Shown here: positions 44,753 through 53,135 of the stretch, piece after piece | Layout: each line of letters starts with the position of its first letter | How positions within the stretch are numbered: position 1 is the first letter of the stretch | NCBI RefSeq assembly: GCF_016907925.1 | Contig: NZ_JAFBCZ010000034.1 | Span: 1-63,400, forward strand | DNA from: Herpetosiphon giganteus | Lineage (GTDB): Bacteria > Chloroflexota > Chloroflexia > Chloroflexales > Herpetosiphonaceae | Direction: 5' to 3' | DNA: 63,400 nucleotides | Notes under the pieces: generated by a model | What the model saw: only the letters and a program-made list of their open reading frames with translations | What the model was told of the DNA's origin: nothing | Databases searched by the model: none | Program-made: the position numbers and the translations under genes

Positions 44753-45685
44753 ATGCAACAGCCCTATAAAATAGCCCAACCGCAACTCTCAAAAATGCCC
44801 AAATATCTGTTTTTGACGATGCGGCCCAAACAGTGGGTCAAGAATATTTTTGTCTTTGCAGGCTTAATTTTTGCCAACGATATGCTCTTGACCAATCCCC
44901 AGAGCTTATTACGGGTGCTCGCAACCTTTGGCCTGTGGTGTTTAATCGCTAGCTCAATTTATCTCATCAACGATTTGGTCGATATTGAAAAAGATCGCGA
45001 TCATCCCAAAAAGCGCTATCGCCCGCTGGCGAGTGGCCATCTTGCCCCAAGCAGCGCAATTATTGCGACGCTGATCTTTTTGGGCATTGGCTTGCCTTTG
45101 GCTTGGATGCTGAGCCGTGGCGTAGCAATTATTCTGGCCGTCTATGTCGTGATGCAATTAGCCTATTCGTTTCGGCTCAAGCATGTCGTGATTCTCGATG
45201 TGTTTATCATTGCCGCAGGCTTTGTCTTTCGCACAGTTTCGGGCGCGGTGGTATTGCGCATTGATATTTCGCCCTGGTTGTTGATTTGTACTGGGCTGTT
45301 GTCGTTGTTTCTGGCGCTGGCCAAACGTCGCCACGAGTTGGTTTTGCTTGAAAGTGGCGCTGGCAGCCATCGCCGTGTGCTCGAAGAATATTCAACCGAG
45401 CTGCTGCAAGAAATGATTTCGCTGATTACCGCCAGCACCTTGATTGCCTATATTTTGTATACACTTAACCCAACCAATCCTCATGTGCCAACTAGTCCTT
45501 TTCCTTTGATGTTGATCACCGTGCCATTTGTGATTTATGGTATTTTCCGCTACCTCTATTTGGTCTATAAAAAAGATGAAGGCGGTAGCCCAGAAGAATT
45601 GTTGCTTAAAGATTTGCCAATGTTAGCCGATATTGTGCTTTGGGGCATAACGGTTGTGGCAATTATGTATATCTTTCGCCAATAG
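44753..45685 (+). CDS. UbiA-family transferase, decaprenyl-phosphate phosphoribosyltransferase-like
   Basis: 310 residues with seven to nine transmembrane helices. The UbiA motif is NDLVDIEKDRDHPKKRYRP (~74), with HPxKxxRP typical of the group that moves phosphoribose from PRPP to polyprenyl phosphate (the mycobacterial Rv3806c type). The start RPKQWVKNIFVFAGL also fits that subgroup. The product would feed synthesis of an activated sugar-lipid for envelope glycans; a quinone- or lipid-prenylating role is the alternative. It leads a close-packed cluster with the ABA4-like and thioesterase genes. Confidence 0.85.
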   Translation: MQQPYKIAQPQLSKMPKYLFLTMRPKQWVKNIFVFAGLIFANDMLLTNPQSLLRVLATFGLWCLIASSIYLINDLVDIEKDRDHPKKRYRPLASGHLAPSSAIIATLIFLGIGLPLAWMLSRGVAIILAVYVVMQLAYSFRLKHVVILDVFIIAAGFVFRTVSGAVVLRIDISPWLLICTGLLSLFLALAKRRHELVLLESGAGSHRRVLEEYSTELLQEMISLITASTLIAYILYTLNPTNPHVPTSPFPLMLITVPFVIYGIFRYLYLVYKKDEGGSPEELLLKDLPMLADIVLWGITVVAIMYIFRQ

Positions 45686-45694
45686 GAGTTGGTT

Positions 45695-46159
45695 ATGCAA
45701 ACACCTCGTTCACCGTGGTTGGATCGCCTGTTTAGCCTCGCAAACCTCGCGGTTATCCCAGGTTGGCTGTTGATGATCGGCGCACCACGTTCACGCTGGA
45801 CACAACGGGTGATCAACGATGATCGCTTTTTTATTGGGATGGGCGGTCTCTATGCAGCCATGTTGGGTGGCGCACTGGCTGAAAACGATGGCAAAGGCTT
45901 CAATTTCAGCGCAATGCTCAATCCAACCCTCGATTCGATTGGCAAATTGTTTCAAGAAGGCGGCCCCAAGGGCACGTTTGCTGGCTGGACACATTATTTA
46001 ATCTTTGATTTCTTCGTTGGGCGGGCAATTTTGCGCGATGCTCAAGAGAAAAATATTCCACACTGGTTGATTGTGCCAGCCTTGATTTGCACCCTAATGA
46101 GCGGGCCATTGGGTTTGGCCTATTATCAAGTGCTGTTACGCGTGCGGGGTGCAGCGTGA
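45695..46159 (+). CDS. ABA4-like (DUF4281) membrane protein
   Basis: 154 residues with about four hydrophobic segments. The family pattern is visible: LFSLANLAVIPGWLLMI, a GWTHYLIFDFFVGRAI block and SGPLGLAYYQVLL near the end. In plants ABA4 is needed for neoxanthin formation; the bacterial role is not established. The ATG at 45695 is six bases after TAGGAG. It sits nine bases after the UbiA-family gene and its TGA overlaps the GTG of the thioesterase gene. Confidence 0.78.
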   Translation: MQTPRSPWLDRLFSLANLAVIPGWLLMIGAPRSRWTQRVINDDRFFIGMGGLYAAMLGGALAENDGKGFNFSAMLNPTLDSIGKLFQEGGPKGTFAGWTHYLIFDFFVGRAILRDAQEKNIPHWLIVPALICTLMSGPLGLAYYQVLLRVRGAA

Positions 46160-46662
46160 ACGAACGCCCAATTCGGCGCACGCCGCTGATTCGTATGTCG
46201 GATATTGTGCTGCCTGGCCAGACCAATAACCATGGCACGATGTTTGGTGGTGAAGTGTTGGCGATGATGGACCGCGCGGCGGCGATTGCCGCGATTCGCT
46301 TTTGCCGCCAACAAGTCGTCACTGCTTCGACCGAACGAATCGATTTTCGCACGCCGATTCATCATGGCGATTTGGTTGATATGCTGGCCAAAGTAATTTA
46401 CACCGGTACGACTTCGCTAATTGTACGGATCGATGCCTGGGCCGAAGACCCCATTTCTGGCGAACGGCGCTGGTGTACGACCGGCTTCTATTCGATGGTT
46501 TCGGTGGGCATTGATGGCCGTCCAACTGCGATTCCGCGTTTGTTGGTCGAAACCCCAACCGAACAAGCCGATTGGGAGCATGGTGCGAAGATCAAGGCCT
46601 TGATTAGCGAACGGCTCAAAGCCAACGATGCGCCGATTCCTGCTGATCCGCTGACGTTCTAA
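46156..46662 (+). CDS. Hotdog-fold acyl-CoA thioesterase (YciA-like)
   Basis: 168 residues, one hotdog domain. Signature: LPGQTNNHGTMFGGEVLAMMD (active-site loop with Asn/His/Gly), STERIDFRTPIHHGDLVDM and TTGFYSMVSVG. Such enzymes hydrolyse acyl-CoA thioesters in the cytoplasm. The GTG at 46156 overlaps the preceding stop (GTGA), pointing to coupled translation. A dispersed-repeat terminator follows after nine bases. Confidence 0.88.
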   Translation: MNERPIRRTPLIRMSDIVLPGQTNNHGTMFGGEVLAMMDRAAAIAAIRFCRQQVVTASTERIDFRTPIHHGDLVDMLAKVIYTGTTSLIVRIDAWAEDPISGERRWCTTGFYSMVSVGIDGRPTAIPRLLVETPTEQADWEHGAKIKALISERLKANDAPIPADPLTF

Positions 46663-46671
46663 AATTTCATG

Positions 46672-46721
46672 CCCTCACCCAAGCCCCTCTCCCACTCAAC
46701 GCGGGCGAGGGGAATTTTTTT
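46672..46721 (+). terminator. Dispersed palindromic core used as terminator
   Basis: CCCCTCTCCC pairs with GGGCGAGGGG, then AATTTTTTT. It lies right after the thioesterase stop; this is the clearest case of a core with a full U-run. Confidence 0.75.
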
Positions 46722-46750
46722 GAAGCGTTTTTATATCGATGAGGTGAATT

Positions 46751-47731
46751 ATGCAAGCGATTGTGTTTGATCAAGCTGGCGATGCTGAGGTCTTACGCTT
46801 GGCCGAAGTTGCCGATTTGCAGCCGCAAGCTGGCGAATTGTTGATTCGGGTGCATGCGACCGCCGTCAACCGTGCCGATATTTTGCAGCGCCGTGGGATG
46901 TATCCAGCGCCAGCGGGAGCCTCGGAGATTTTGGGGTTGGAAATTGCTGGCGAAGTGATTGGCCATAGCGCAGGAGTTAGCGCGCCAGCACTTGGCACGC
47001 GAATTTGTGCATTATTGCCAGGCGGCGGCTATGCCCAACAAGTCGTGATTCCGGCAGAGTTGGCAATGCAAATTCCCGATAGCTTGAGCTACGAACAAGC
47101 AGCTGCTATTCCCGAAGTCTGGATGACTGCTTATGACAACTTGTTTAACTGGGGTCGTTTGAGCGCTGGCGAACGCTTGTTGGTGCATGGCGGCAGCTCA
47201 GGCATTGGCACGGCGGCGATTCAACTGGCAGGTTGGCGCGGCGCTGAAGTGATCATCACTGCTGGCTCGGCAGCAAAAATTGAGCGTTGCCGCGAGTTGG
47301 GTGCGCTTGCTGGCATCAATTATCGGACTGAAAATTGGCCTGAACGCCTGCAAGAATTGACTGATCACCAAGGCGTTGACGTGGTGTTGGATATGCTCGG
47401 AGCCAGCTATTTCAACGCTAACTTGGCCAGCTTGCGGGTTGGCGGGCGTTTGGTGATTATTGCAACTATGGGCGGGGCGCAAACCGAGCTTGATCTGCGC
47501 ACGCTGATGCTCAAACGCTTGACGGTGTGTGGCACGACCTTGCGCGCGCGTCCGATTGCCGCCAAAGCTGCGCTGACTCAGCAAGTGCTTCAAGATGTAT
47601 TGCCACGCTTTGCAGATGGCACATTTAAGCCAGTGATTGAAGCGGTGTTTGATTTGGCCGAAGCCAGCGCCGCCCATCGTTTGCTAGAATCGAGCCAGCA
47701 CGTAGGCAAAATTGTGTTGCGAGTTAAGTAG
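46751..47731 (+). CDS. NAD(P)H:quinone oxidoreductase, zinc-free MDR family
   Basis: 326 residues of the medium-chain dehydrogenase family. Seen: VNRADILQRRGMYPAP, GLEIAGEVIGHS, the cofactor loop LVHGGSSGIGTAAIQLA, ITAGSAAKIERCRELGA and DVVLDMLGASY. There are no zinc-ligand cysteines, as in quinone oxidoreductases of the PIG3/QorA type. It reduces quinones or enones with NAD(P)H in the cytoplasm. A GAGGTG ribosome site precedes the ATG. Followed by a long repeat region. Confidence 0.92.
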   Translation: MQAIVFDQAGDAEVLRLAEVADLQPQAGELLIRVHATAVNRADILQRRGMYPAPAGASEILGLEIAGEVIGHSAGVSAPALGTRICALLPGGGYAQQVVIPAELAMQIPDSLSYEQAAAIPEVWMTAYDNLFNWGRLSAGERLLVHGGSSGIGTAAIQLAGWRGAEVIITAGSAAKIERCRELGALAGINYRTENWPERLQELTDHQGVDVVLDMLGASYFNANLASLRVGGRLVIIATMGGAQTELDLRTLMLKRLTVCGTTLRARPIAAKAALTQQVLQDVLPRFADGTFKPVIEAVFDLAEASAAHRLLESSQHVGKIVLRVK

Positions 47732-47861
47732 AAGAGCATAGAGCAAAGAACATAGAACATAGTTTGATCCACAAAGCGCACGAAGAACGGAAACCGCGAA
47801 GAGCGCGAAGAGCACGAAGAACGGAAACCGCGAAGAGCGCGAAGGCTGATGTGGCTATGGG
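47732..47861. repeat. Word mosaic before MITE copy 2
   Basis: Tandem-like AACCGCGAAGAGCGCGAAG and GCACGAAGAACGGA units plus AGAGCATAGAGCAAAGAACAT. No gene in 47732-48249. Confidence 0.65.
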
Positions 47862-48040
47862 CTATGTGTACTGGTACATTGCGTTAACGACGGTTTTCTC
47901 CCTCACCCCCTAGCCCCCTCTCCCGTCGAACGGGCGAGGGGAACCGCTGGATCAGGGTTCCCCTCGCCCGCGTTCAGTGGGAGCGGGGCTGGGGATGAGG
48001 GCATGCACATGGTTGCCAACCAATGAGCCAATACAGCTAT
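47862..48040. mobile_element. MITE-like inverted-repeat element, copy 2
   Basis: 179 bp. The left end is CTATGTGTACTGGTACATT (47862-47880) and the right end (48022-48040), reversed, is ATAGCTGTATTGGCTCATT. The core matches copy 1 almost base for base, including CGAACGGGCGAGGGGAACC and CGCCCGCGTTCAGTGGGAG. Confidence 0.75.
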
Positions 48041-48249
48041 GGGCTATGGAGATTCTTGAGTTACTACCCATGTTCCGATAGCCTATAGCCATCAGCCAAA
48101 AGCCATCGTTCCTCTGCGCCTCTGCGTTAAATGCTGATCCACGAAGGGCACGAAGGCTGTTTTCGCCACAGATTGGCACAGATTCGGAGAATGAGGCTTT
48201 TAACTTCATCCCTCATCCTTCATAATTCATAATTTCGTGGCTCTATGTT
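48041..48249. repeat. Word mosaic after MITE copy 2
   Basis: CTATAGCCATCAGCCAAAAG, CTCTGCGCCTCTGCGTTAA, CACGAAGGGCACGAAGG, CCACAGATTGGCACAGATT and CATCCCTCATCCTTCATAAT words, ending at the DUF2071 gene stop. No gene. Confidence 0.6.
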
Positions 48250-48960
48250 CTATGCATTGGGCAACTTTTGATGTGGAAATACCTTAACCACCGAGCCTTT
48301 GGCCAAAACGACTGAATAGGGCCTTTCATTGGCGAGCCATGCCCACTGCGGGCCATAGATCGCGCCCCAATCGAAGTGCAATTGGTAACGCTCCACGGGA
48401 TACACATCCCACTCAGGGTGCTCAACCCGATAGACAATTGGCTTACCATTGCGCCTGCGCCCAAAGCCCCATTCGTGCTCTTTGAAAAAATGTTCAGTTC
48501 TTGCAGCATCAGGGTGATAGAGCTGATTGCTGGCGGTCAGCTTGACCAAATTGGTTTGGCCTTGCCAGTATAACGTGTGCTCAACCGTGATTTGGCCTGC
48601 GCTGTGTTGGGTTTGGCTCTGCAAAGGCGCGGCCACATATGGCTCGTTGTAGAGCACATTGGCTAAACTTGCAACCAGCCATTGAGGCACGATTTCGCGT
48701 ATAAACACTACGCCACGTTGCTGGCCACGGCGCACATAAAAGCGCAAATTCATTTCGGCAAAATTGCGAAAGCCGGGCCAAGCCACGCCTAAAACCTTGG
48801 TTTGCAGAAAATCAAATACTACCAAACTCACAAACGCCGAGCCATCACGCCGATCAAGCTCTAAGCCATGTGGCAAATAGGGCAGCAAAAGTTGATCTGG
48901 CACGGCATACGAGATCAAGCCAAGATTGGCCCATTGGGCCGCTAAAAACGCGAAGCTCAT
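48250..48960 (-). CDS. DUF2071 (YqjF-like) protein
   Basis: 236 residues, soluble. DUF2071 pattern: an early YAVPDQLLLPYLPHGLELD, SLVVFDFLQTKVLGV, FAEMNLRFYVRR and VVFIREIVPQW, and a late WDVYPVERYQLHFDWG. Proteins of this family have an acetoacetate-decarboxylase-like barrel but no proven activity. ATG at 48960 has AAGGAG six bases upstream. A single gene set between two repeat regions. Confidence 0.82.
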   Translation of the reverse strand: MSFAFLAAQWANLGLISYAVPDQLLLPYLPHGLELDRRDGSAFVSLVVFDFLQTKVLGVAWPGFRNFAEMNLRFYVRRGQQRGVVFIREIVPQWLVASLANVLYNEPYVAAPLQSQTQHSAGQITVEHTLYWQGQTNLVKLTASNQLYHPDAARTEHFFKEHEWGFGRRRNGKPIVYRVEHPEWDVYPVERYQLHFDWGAIYGPQWAWLANERPYSVVLAKGSVVKVFPHQKLPNA

Positions 48961-49151
48961 GCTTGCTCCTTGGTGGATTAGGGATCGGGGTTCAGGGGCT
49001 GGGGATTGGTAGCTTGTGCTGGCTAATAGCTCGTCGGCAATCATCCAAACCCTAATCCCTATTTTGCCACAGATGTTGAGAATTAGGCCATGGGCTATTG
49101 GCTATTGGCTTTTGGATTGAATTTAGGATAAGGAAATCATTCCGTTAGCTT
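48961..49151. repeat. Repeat words upstream of the DUF2071 gene
   Basis: ATCGGGGTTCAGGGGCTGGGG and TGGGCTATTGGCTATTGGC-type words. No gene is seen. Confidence 0.55.
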
Positions 49152-49329
49152 ATAGCTGTAATAGTTCATTGCGTTAACCATGGCCTGATCCCCTCACCCC
49201 CTAGCCCCCTCTCCCGCCCGCGAGGCGAGGGGGAACCGTGCAGTCAGTGCTCCCATCGCCCGCGTTCTGTGGGAGCGGGGCTGGGGGTGAGGGAACACGG
49301 TTTCCAATCCAATGAACCAGTACACATAG
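49152..49329. mobile_element. MITE-like inverted-repeat element, copy 3
   Basis: 178 bp. The left end is ATAGCTGTAATAGTTCATT (49152-49170) and the right end (49311-49329), reversed, is CTATGTGTACTGGTTCATT. The inner core is CCCCTCACCCCCTAG...GGCGAGGGGG and CGCCCGCGTTCTGTGGGAG...GGGGGTGAGGG. Confidence 0.75.
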
Positions 49330-49423
49330 CCTAGAGCCAAATCTTTGTGTGCTAAACCCTGACCCCTAGCCCTTTCATCCTTCATCCCTCATCCTTCGTC
49401 CTTCACTCTGTTCTCTGTTCGTC

Positions 49424-49432
49424 TGCTATACT
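49424..49432 (+). promoter_or_regulatory. Extended -10 promoter of the GT4 gene
   Basis: TGC-TATACT, 36 bases before the ATG at 49469. There is no clear -35. Confidence 0.55.
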
Positions 49433-49468
49433 GAGGCCAATGGTTCTTTAGCTTCGGTAGGCCGATTG

Positions 49469-50638
49469 ATGCAACCTGCAAGCCTCAGTATTTTGACCCC
49501 AACCCCGCTGTATCCAGCCCATGCTGGCGCGAAAACCCATAGTCTCAATGCTTTACGTCAACTAAGTCAATATTATACCGTCGATAGTTATTGTTTAACC
49601 AAGCAACCTGAAAGCGTCGATTGGGGGCCATTGCCGCAATGGTGCCGCGATCTGCGGGCATTCGCGCCAACTAAGCCAACGCGACGCAACCTCGACCCGC
49701 CAGCGGTTGATTTGGAGTTTTCGCAGCCGATGTTGAATTATATGCAGCAACGCTGGCTACAAGCGGCCCCAAATTTGCTCCAACTTGAGGGCACAACGAT
49801 GGCCCAATATGCGCCGTTTGCACGACGTTTGGGTGTGCAGGCAACTATTTGTACCGTGCACCAAGTTGGGTTTGTGGCCCAATGGCGACGTTTGCAACGC
49901 GAAAAAAGTTGGCCATTGCGTGCTCGCCGCTTAGCAGGTTTGCTCAGTTTGTGGCTGTATGAGCAGCGAGCGTTGCGCCATTGCGATTTGCTCGTAACCT
50001 TGAGCGAAACCGATCAACAGACCTTGGAGCGTTGGCAGCCCAAATTAAACATCGTAACCGTGCCTTCGGGCGTTGATTTAACTGAATGGCCATTATGTCG
50101 GCAGCCTCAAGCACCACAGCAAGTGCTCTTTGTGGGCAACTATTTTCACCCGCCAAATGTCGAAGGTGCTTTGTGGTTGGCGCGTGAGGTTTGGCCATTG
50201 GTTCAAGCCCAAATCCCTGAGGCGCGTTTGATGCTGGCAGGCCGTAGCCCTACGCCTGAAATTCAACAACTGGCGAGTGCTACAATTGAAGTGCCAGGCA
50301 CAGTCGATGATTTGCGTGCAGTCTATCGCCAAAGTCGGGTGGTGGCAGCGCCAATTTTCTGGGGCAGTGGCGTGCGGATTAAAATTCTCGAAGGCTTGGC
50401 GGCGGGCTTGCCGTTGGTAACCACCGCGCTTGCTGCGGAAGGCTTACCACTTAAACCCGAAGAACATGCCCTGTTTGCCGAACGCCCAGCAGATTTTGCC
50501 GCAGCGCTTGTCCGCATCTTGCAAGCGCCAGCCTTGGGCGCACAACTTGGCGATGCAGGCCGCCAGTTAATTGCCGAGCGCTACGATTGGCGCGCTATTG
50601 GCCTGCAACTACAGCAACACTATCAGGCCTTACTTTAG
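49469..50638 (+). CDS. Family 4 glycosyltransferase
   Basis: 389 residues, GT-B fold. N-terminal LTPTPLYPAHAGAKTHSLNAL; the C-terminal nucleotide-sugar domain has NIVTVPSGVDL, VLFVGNYFHPPNVEGAL, RLMLAGRSPTPEI and VVAAPIFWGSGVRIKILEGLAAGLP in two overlapping parts, with the E-x7-E type region. It probably builds an exopolysaccharide or surface glycan. ATG at 49469 is seven bases after GGTAGG. The VOC gene follows after 14 bases. Confidence 0.9.
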   Translation: MQPASLSILTPTPLYPAHAGAKTHSLNALRQLSQYYTVDSYCLTKQPESVDWGPLPQWCRDLRAFAPTKPTRRNLDPPAVDLEFSQPMLNYMQQRWLQAAPNLLQLEGTTMAQYAPFARRLGVQATICTVHQVGFVAQWRRLQREKSWPLRARRLAGLLSLWLYEQRALRHCDLLVTLSETDQQTLERWQPKLNIVTVPSGVDLTEWPLCRQPQAPQQVLFVGNYFHPPNVEGALWLAREVWPLVQAQIPEARLMLAGRSPTPEIQQLASATIEVPGTVDDLRAVYRQSRVVAAPIFWGSGVRIKILEGLAAGLPLVTTALAAEGLPLKPEEHALFAERPADFAAALVRILQAPALGAQLGDAGRQLIAERYDWRAIGLQLQQHYQALL

Positions 50639-50652
50639 CCAGGAGCTTGAGC

Positions 50653-50991
50653 ATGGAAATGGATCATGTCGCGGTTGTTGTCAACAATATCGCTGAATCC
50701 ACCGCGTGGTATGTTGAGCAATGTGGAGCACAGGTCTTGTATGCTGACGATACATGGGCTTTTTTGCGGATTGGCCAAGGCAAGTTGGCCTTAGTCATGG
50801 CCTATCAACACCCGCCGCATGTGGCGGTGCGCGTTGATGAAACCCAGTTGAATGCCCTTGCAGCGCAGCACAATCAGCCGATTGATCGCCATCGCGATGG
50901 AACCAAAGGCTTTTATCTGCGCGATCCAAACGCGAATGTGATCGAAGTTATTTGCTATCCACCAGCAGAAACGGTTTACACTGGGGGCTAG
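50653..50991 (+). CDS. VOC-family (glyoxalase-like) protein
   Basis: 112 residues, one VOC domain: MDHVAVVVNNIAESTAWYVE at the start and GFYLRDPNANVIEVICYP at the end, with His and Glu in the places of metal ligands. Members are lyases, dioxygenases or resistance proteins; which one cannot be told. The ATG at 50653 follows AGGAG at seven bases. It is in the same transcript as the GT4 gene. Confidence 0.85.
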   Translation: MEMDHVAVVVNNIAESTAWYVEQCGAQVLYADDTWAFLRIGQGKLALVMAYQHPPHVAVRVDETQLNALAAQHNQPIDRHRDGTKGFYLRDPNANVIEVICYPPAETVYTGG

Positions 50992-51182
50992 AGTTCAGGG
51001 TTCAGGGTTCAGGGTTTAGGCTATGGGCAATGGGGAACACAATCAACATAATCGGTGCAATCTGTGGCTAAAAATAATCATTCGGGCAATCTATGGCTAA
51101 AAACTGAACCTTCGCGCTCTTCGCGATCTTCGCGGTTTCAAGCCTTCGTGGTGCTTAGTAGTACTTCATGAATCAACTTTAC
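50992..51182. repeat. Word mosaic before the carbonic anhydrase gene
   Basis: GTTCAGGGTTCAGGGTTCAGG tandem 7-mers at 50994-51015, then CAATCTGTGGCTAAAAA and CGCGCTCTTCGCGATCTTCG words. No gene. Confidence 0.6.
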
Positions 51183-51192
51183 GAGGAGCATG

Positions 51193-51909
51193 ATGACTGA
51201 TTTTGCTGATGAAAACAAGGATCGCCAACTGCTTGATGCCATTCGTGGCCGAGCCTCAATGGAAGATATTGCCAACCTGCGCAGCCCTGAAGTCAGTACG
51301 CCTGCGGCAGCAATTGAGGCGCTGAAACTGGGCAACGAACGCTTTTTTAGTGGCGAAACCCAGCGCACAGTGGTTAGCGTCAATCAACGCCGCTCACAAA
51401 TTATTAGCCAAACTCCATTTTCGGTAATTCTTGGCTGCTCGGATAGCCGCGTACCACCGCAGATGATTTTCGACTGTAATTTAGGCGATTTGTTTGTGGT
51501 GCGGGTAGCTGGCCAAATTGTCGATCAAGCAACCCAAGGCAGCATTGAATATGCGATCTCGCATCTTAAGTGCAAGTTGATTGTGGTAATGGGCCATGAA
51601 GGCTGTGGCGCAGTGAAAGCAGCGCTTGCCAGCGACGAGCAAATTGCCAAAGAATCAGCCAATATTCGCTACCTGATCGACCAAATTCGGCCTGTGTGTC
51701 AGCGTTTACCAGCAATTCGCGACGAAAAAGCCCGCATGCGCGAAGCCGTAACCCAGCATGTGCGCGCCCAAGTAGCGCTTTTACGCCAAAATCCGGTTGT
51801 GGCGGCCTACGAAGCGGCTGGCACCATTGCCGTGATTGGAGCCTACTATGAGATTGGCAGCGGTGCTGTTGATTTCTTCGTCACCCCCGATGAACTAGCG
51901 TTTGATTAG
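51193..51909 (+). CDS. Beta-class carbonic anhydrase
   Basis: 238 residues. It catalyses CO2 + H2O to bicarbonate in the cytoplasm. The zinc site is complete: CSDSR (Cys ~82, Asp-Arg dyad) and the later HEGCGA (His ~139, Cys ~142), with FVVRVAGQIVD between. Beta class is certain from CxDSR...HxxC. ATG at 51193 has GAGGAG four bases upstream; the ATG one codon earlier lies too close to it. Single gene flanked by repeat words. Confidence 0.95.
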   Translation: MTDFADENKDRQLLDAIRGRASMEDIANLRSPEVSTPAAAIEALKLGNERFFSGETQRTVVSVNQRRSQIISQTPFSVILGCSDSRVPPQMIFDCNLGDLFVVRVAGQIVDQATQGSIEYAISHLKCKLIVVMGHEGCGAVKAALASDEQIAKESANIRYLIDQIRPVCQRLPAIRDEKARMREAVTQHVRAQVALLRQNPVVAAYEAAGTIAVIGAYYEIGSGAVDFFVTPDELAFD

Positions 51910-52125
51910 CAACGAGCGTTCAGGGGTTAGGGGTCAGGGGCCAGGAATAGCGAAAAGGGATTGATGAAGAATCGCAACGTGGTGTATAGGTTTATGTTCT
52001 ATGTTCTATGCTCTTCTGACCCCTGACCCCTGACCCCTTGTCCCTATTCTTCATTTGCACAATGGAGTGCTATCCGTAATAATGCAGCGTTAAAGCTACT
52101 CCAGTCATGGAAGGACACCTCGGAT
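51910..52125. other. Gap before the cyanophycin genes
   Basis: CAGGGGTTAGGGGTCAGGGG and TATGTTCTATGTTCTATGCTC words fill the first ~140 bp. The ribosome site of the cyanophycinase gene is at its end. No gene. Confidence 0.55.
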
Positions 52126-53010
52126 ATGCCTTCGCCAGTGCCAGATGGACACGTTCGCGGCGCGTTGCTGCCAATTGGCGGTGCAATGGATTTGCAGCGC
52201 AGACGGTTAATTTTATTCCGCTTCTTCGACCTCGCAGGCGGCACCAATGCCCGCATCGTGGTCATTCCCACTGCCTCGGAACTGCCTGATGGTGGCCGCG
52301 AATACCTTGAGGTTTTTGGCAACTTAGGCGTTGCCAGCGTCGATCTGCTGCCAGTGCGCGAACGGATCAACGCCAATGATCCCAAGGCGCTGGAAATTAT
52401 TTCCCACGCAACCGGCATTTTCATGACCGGCGGCAATCAATTGAAGCTCACAGCGGTGCTTGGTGGCACACCAGTTGCCACTGCTATTCGGCGAGCTAAC
52501 GCGCGGGGGGTTCCGGTGGCGGGCACCAGTGCAGGTGCGTCGGCGATGAGCGCCCATATGATTGCCTATGGAGCGAAGGGGCTTGTGCCACGGTATGGCA
52601 TGGTCCAGTTTGGCCCAGGCCTTGGGCTAACTAATCGCGTCGTGCTTGACCAACACTTTGGCGCACGCCATCGGCTTGGGCGCTTGATCGCGGCAGTCAG
52701 CTTTAATCCATTTCTGATTGGGCTGGGCCTCGATGAGAACACCGCCGCCGAGATCGATGATGATCATCTGATGCAGGTGATTGGCGAAGGCTCAGTGACG
52801 GTGGTCGATGGCTCTGGAATTACCTATAGCAACATTCACCAGCTGAAAGTTGGCCAAAAAGAGGCCATCGTTGGCGTGAAATTGCATGTGCTGACCAGAG
52901 GTTGGTCGTATGATCTGATCAAACGTGAGGTCATTCCGCCAGTGGTGATGCCGCCCTTGCCTGTGGCTCCACGGCTTGAACAACCAGATGCTGATAGCGA
53001 TAGTGCCTAA
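52126..53010 (+). CDS. cphB: Cyanophycinase
   Basis: 294 residues of peptidase family S51. It degrades cyanophycin (a multi-Arg poly-Asp storage polymer) to beta-Asp-Arg dipeptides. Seen: PIGGAMD, VVIPTASELPDGGREYL, MTGGNQLKL, the nucleophile elbow GTSAGASAMS (Ser ~134), and DQHFGARHRLGRL with a catalytic His candidate. No signal peptide, so the cytoplasmic storage-use form. It lies directly before the cyanophycin synthetase gene in the same direction, the usual arrangement. Confidence 0.93.
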   Translation: MPSPVPDGHVRGALLPIGGAMDLQRRRLILFRFFDLAGGTNARIVVIPTASELPDGGREYLEVFGNLGVASVDLLPVRERINANDPKALEIISHATGIFMTGGNQLKLTAVLGGTPVATAIRRANARGVPVAGTSAGASAMSAHMIAYGAKGLVPRYGMVQFGPGLGLTNRVVLDQHFGARHRLGRLIAAVSFNPFLIGLGLDENTAAEIDDDHLMQVIGEGSVTVVDGSGITYSNIHQLKVGQKEAIVGVKLHVLTRGWSYDLIKREVIPPVVMPPLPVAPRLEQPDADSDSA

Positions 53011-53032
53011 ACCTTAGTACGTTAGCCGCTCG

Positions 53033-53041
53033 TGGTACAAT
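53033..53041 (+). promoter_or_regulatory. Extended -10 between cphB and cphA
   Basis: TGG-TACAAT about 95 bases before the cphA ATG. It suggests that cphA also has its own promoter. Confidence 0.45.
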
Positions 53042-53135
53042 ATGGCGCAACGTGGTTCAACGCTGCGCCACCCACTTTCCCTATTTCCCCAAAATTCTCG
53101 CCTACCCATTGCCACTATTCTGTGGAGGTTTCCCG

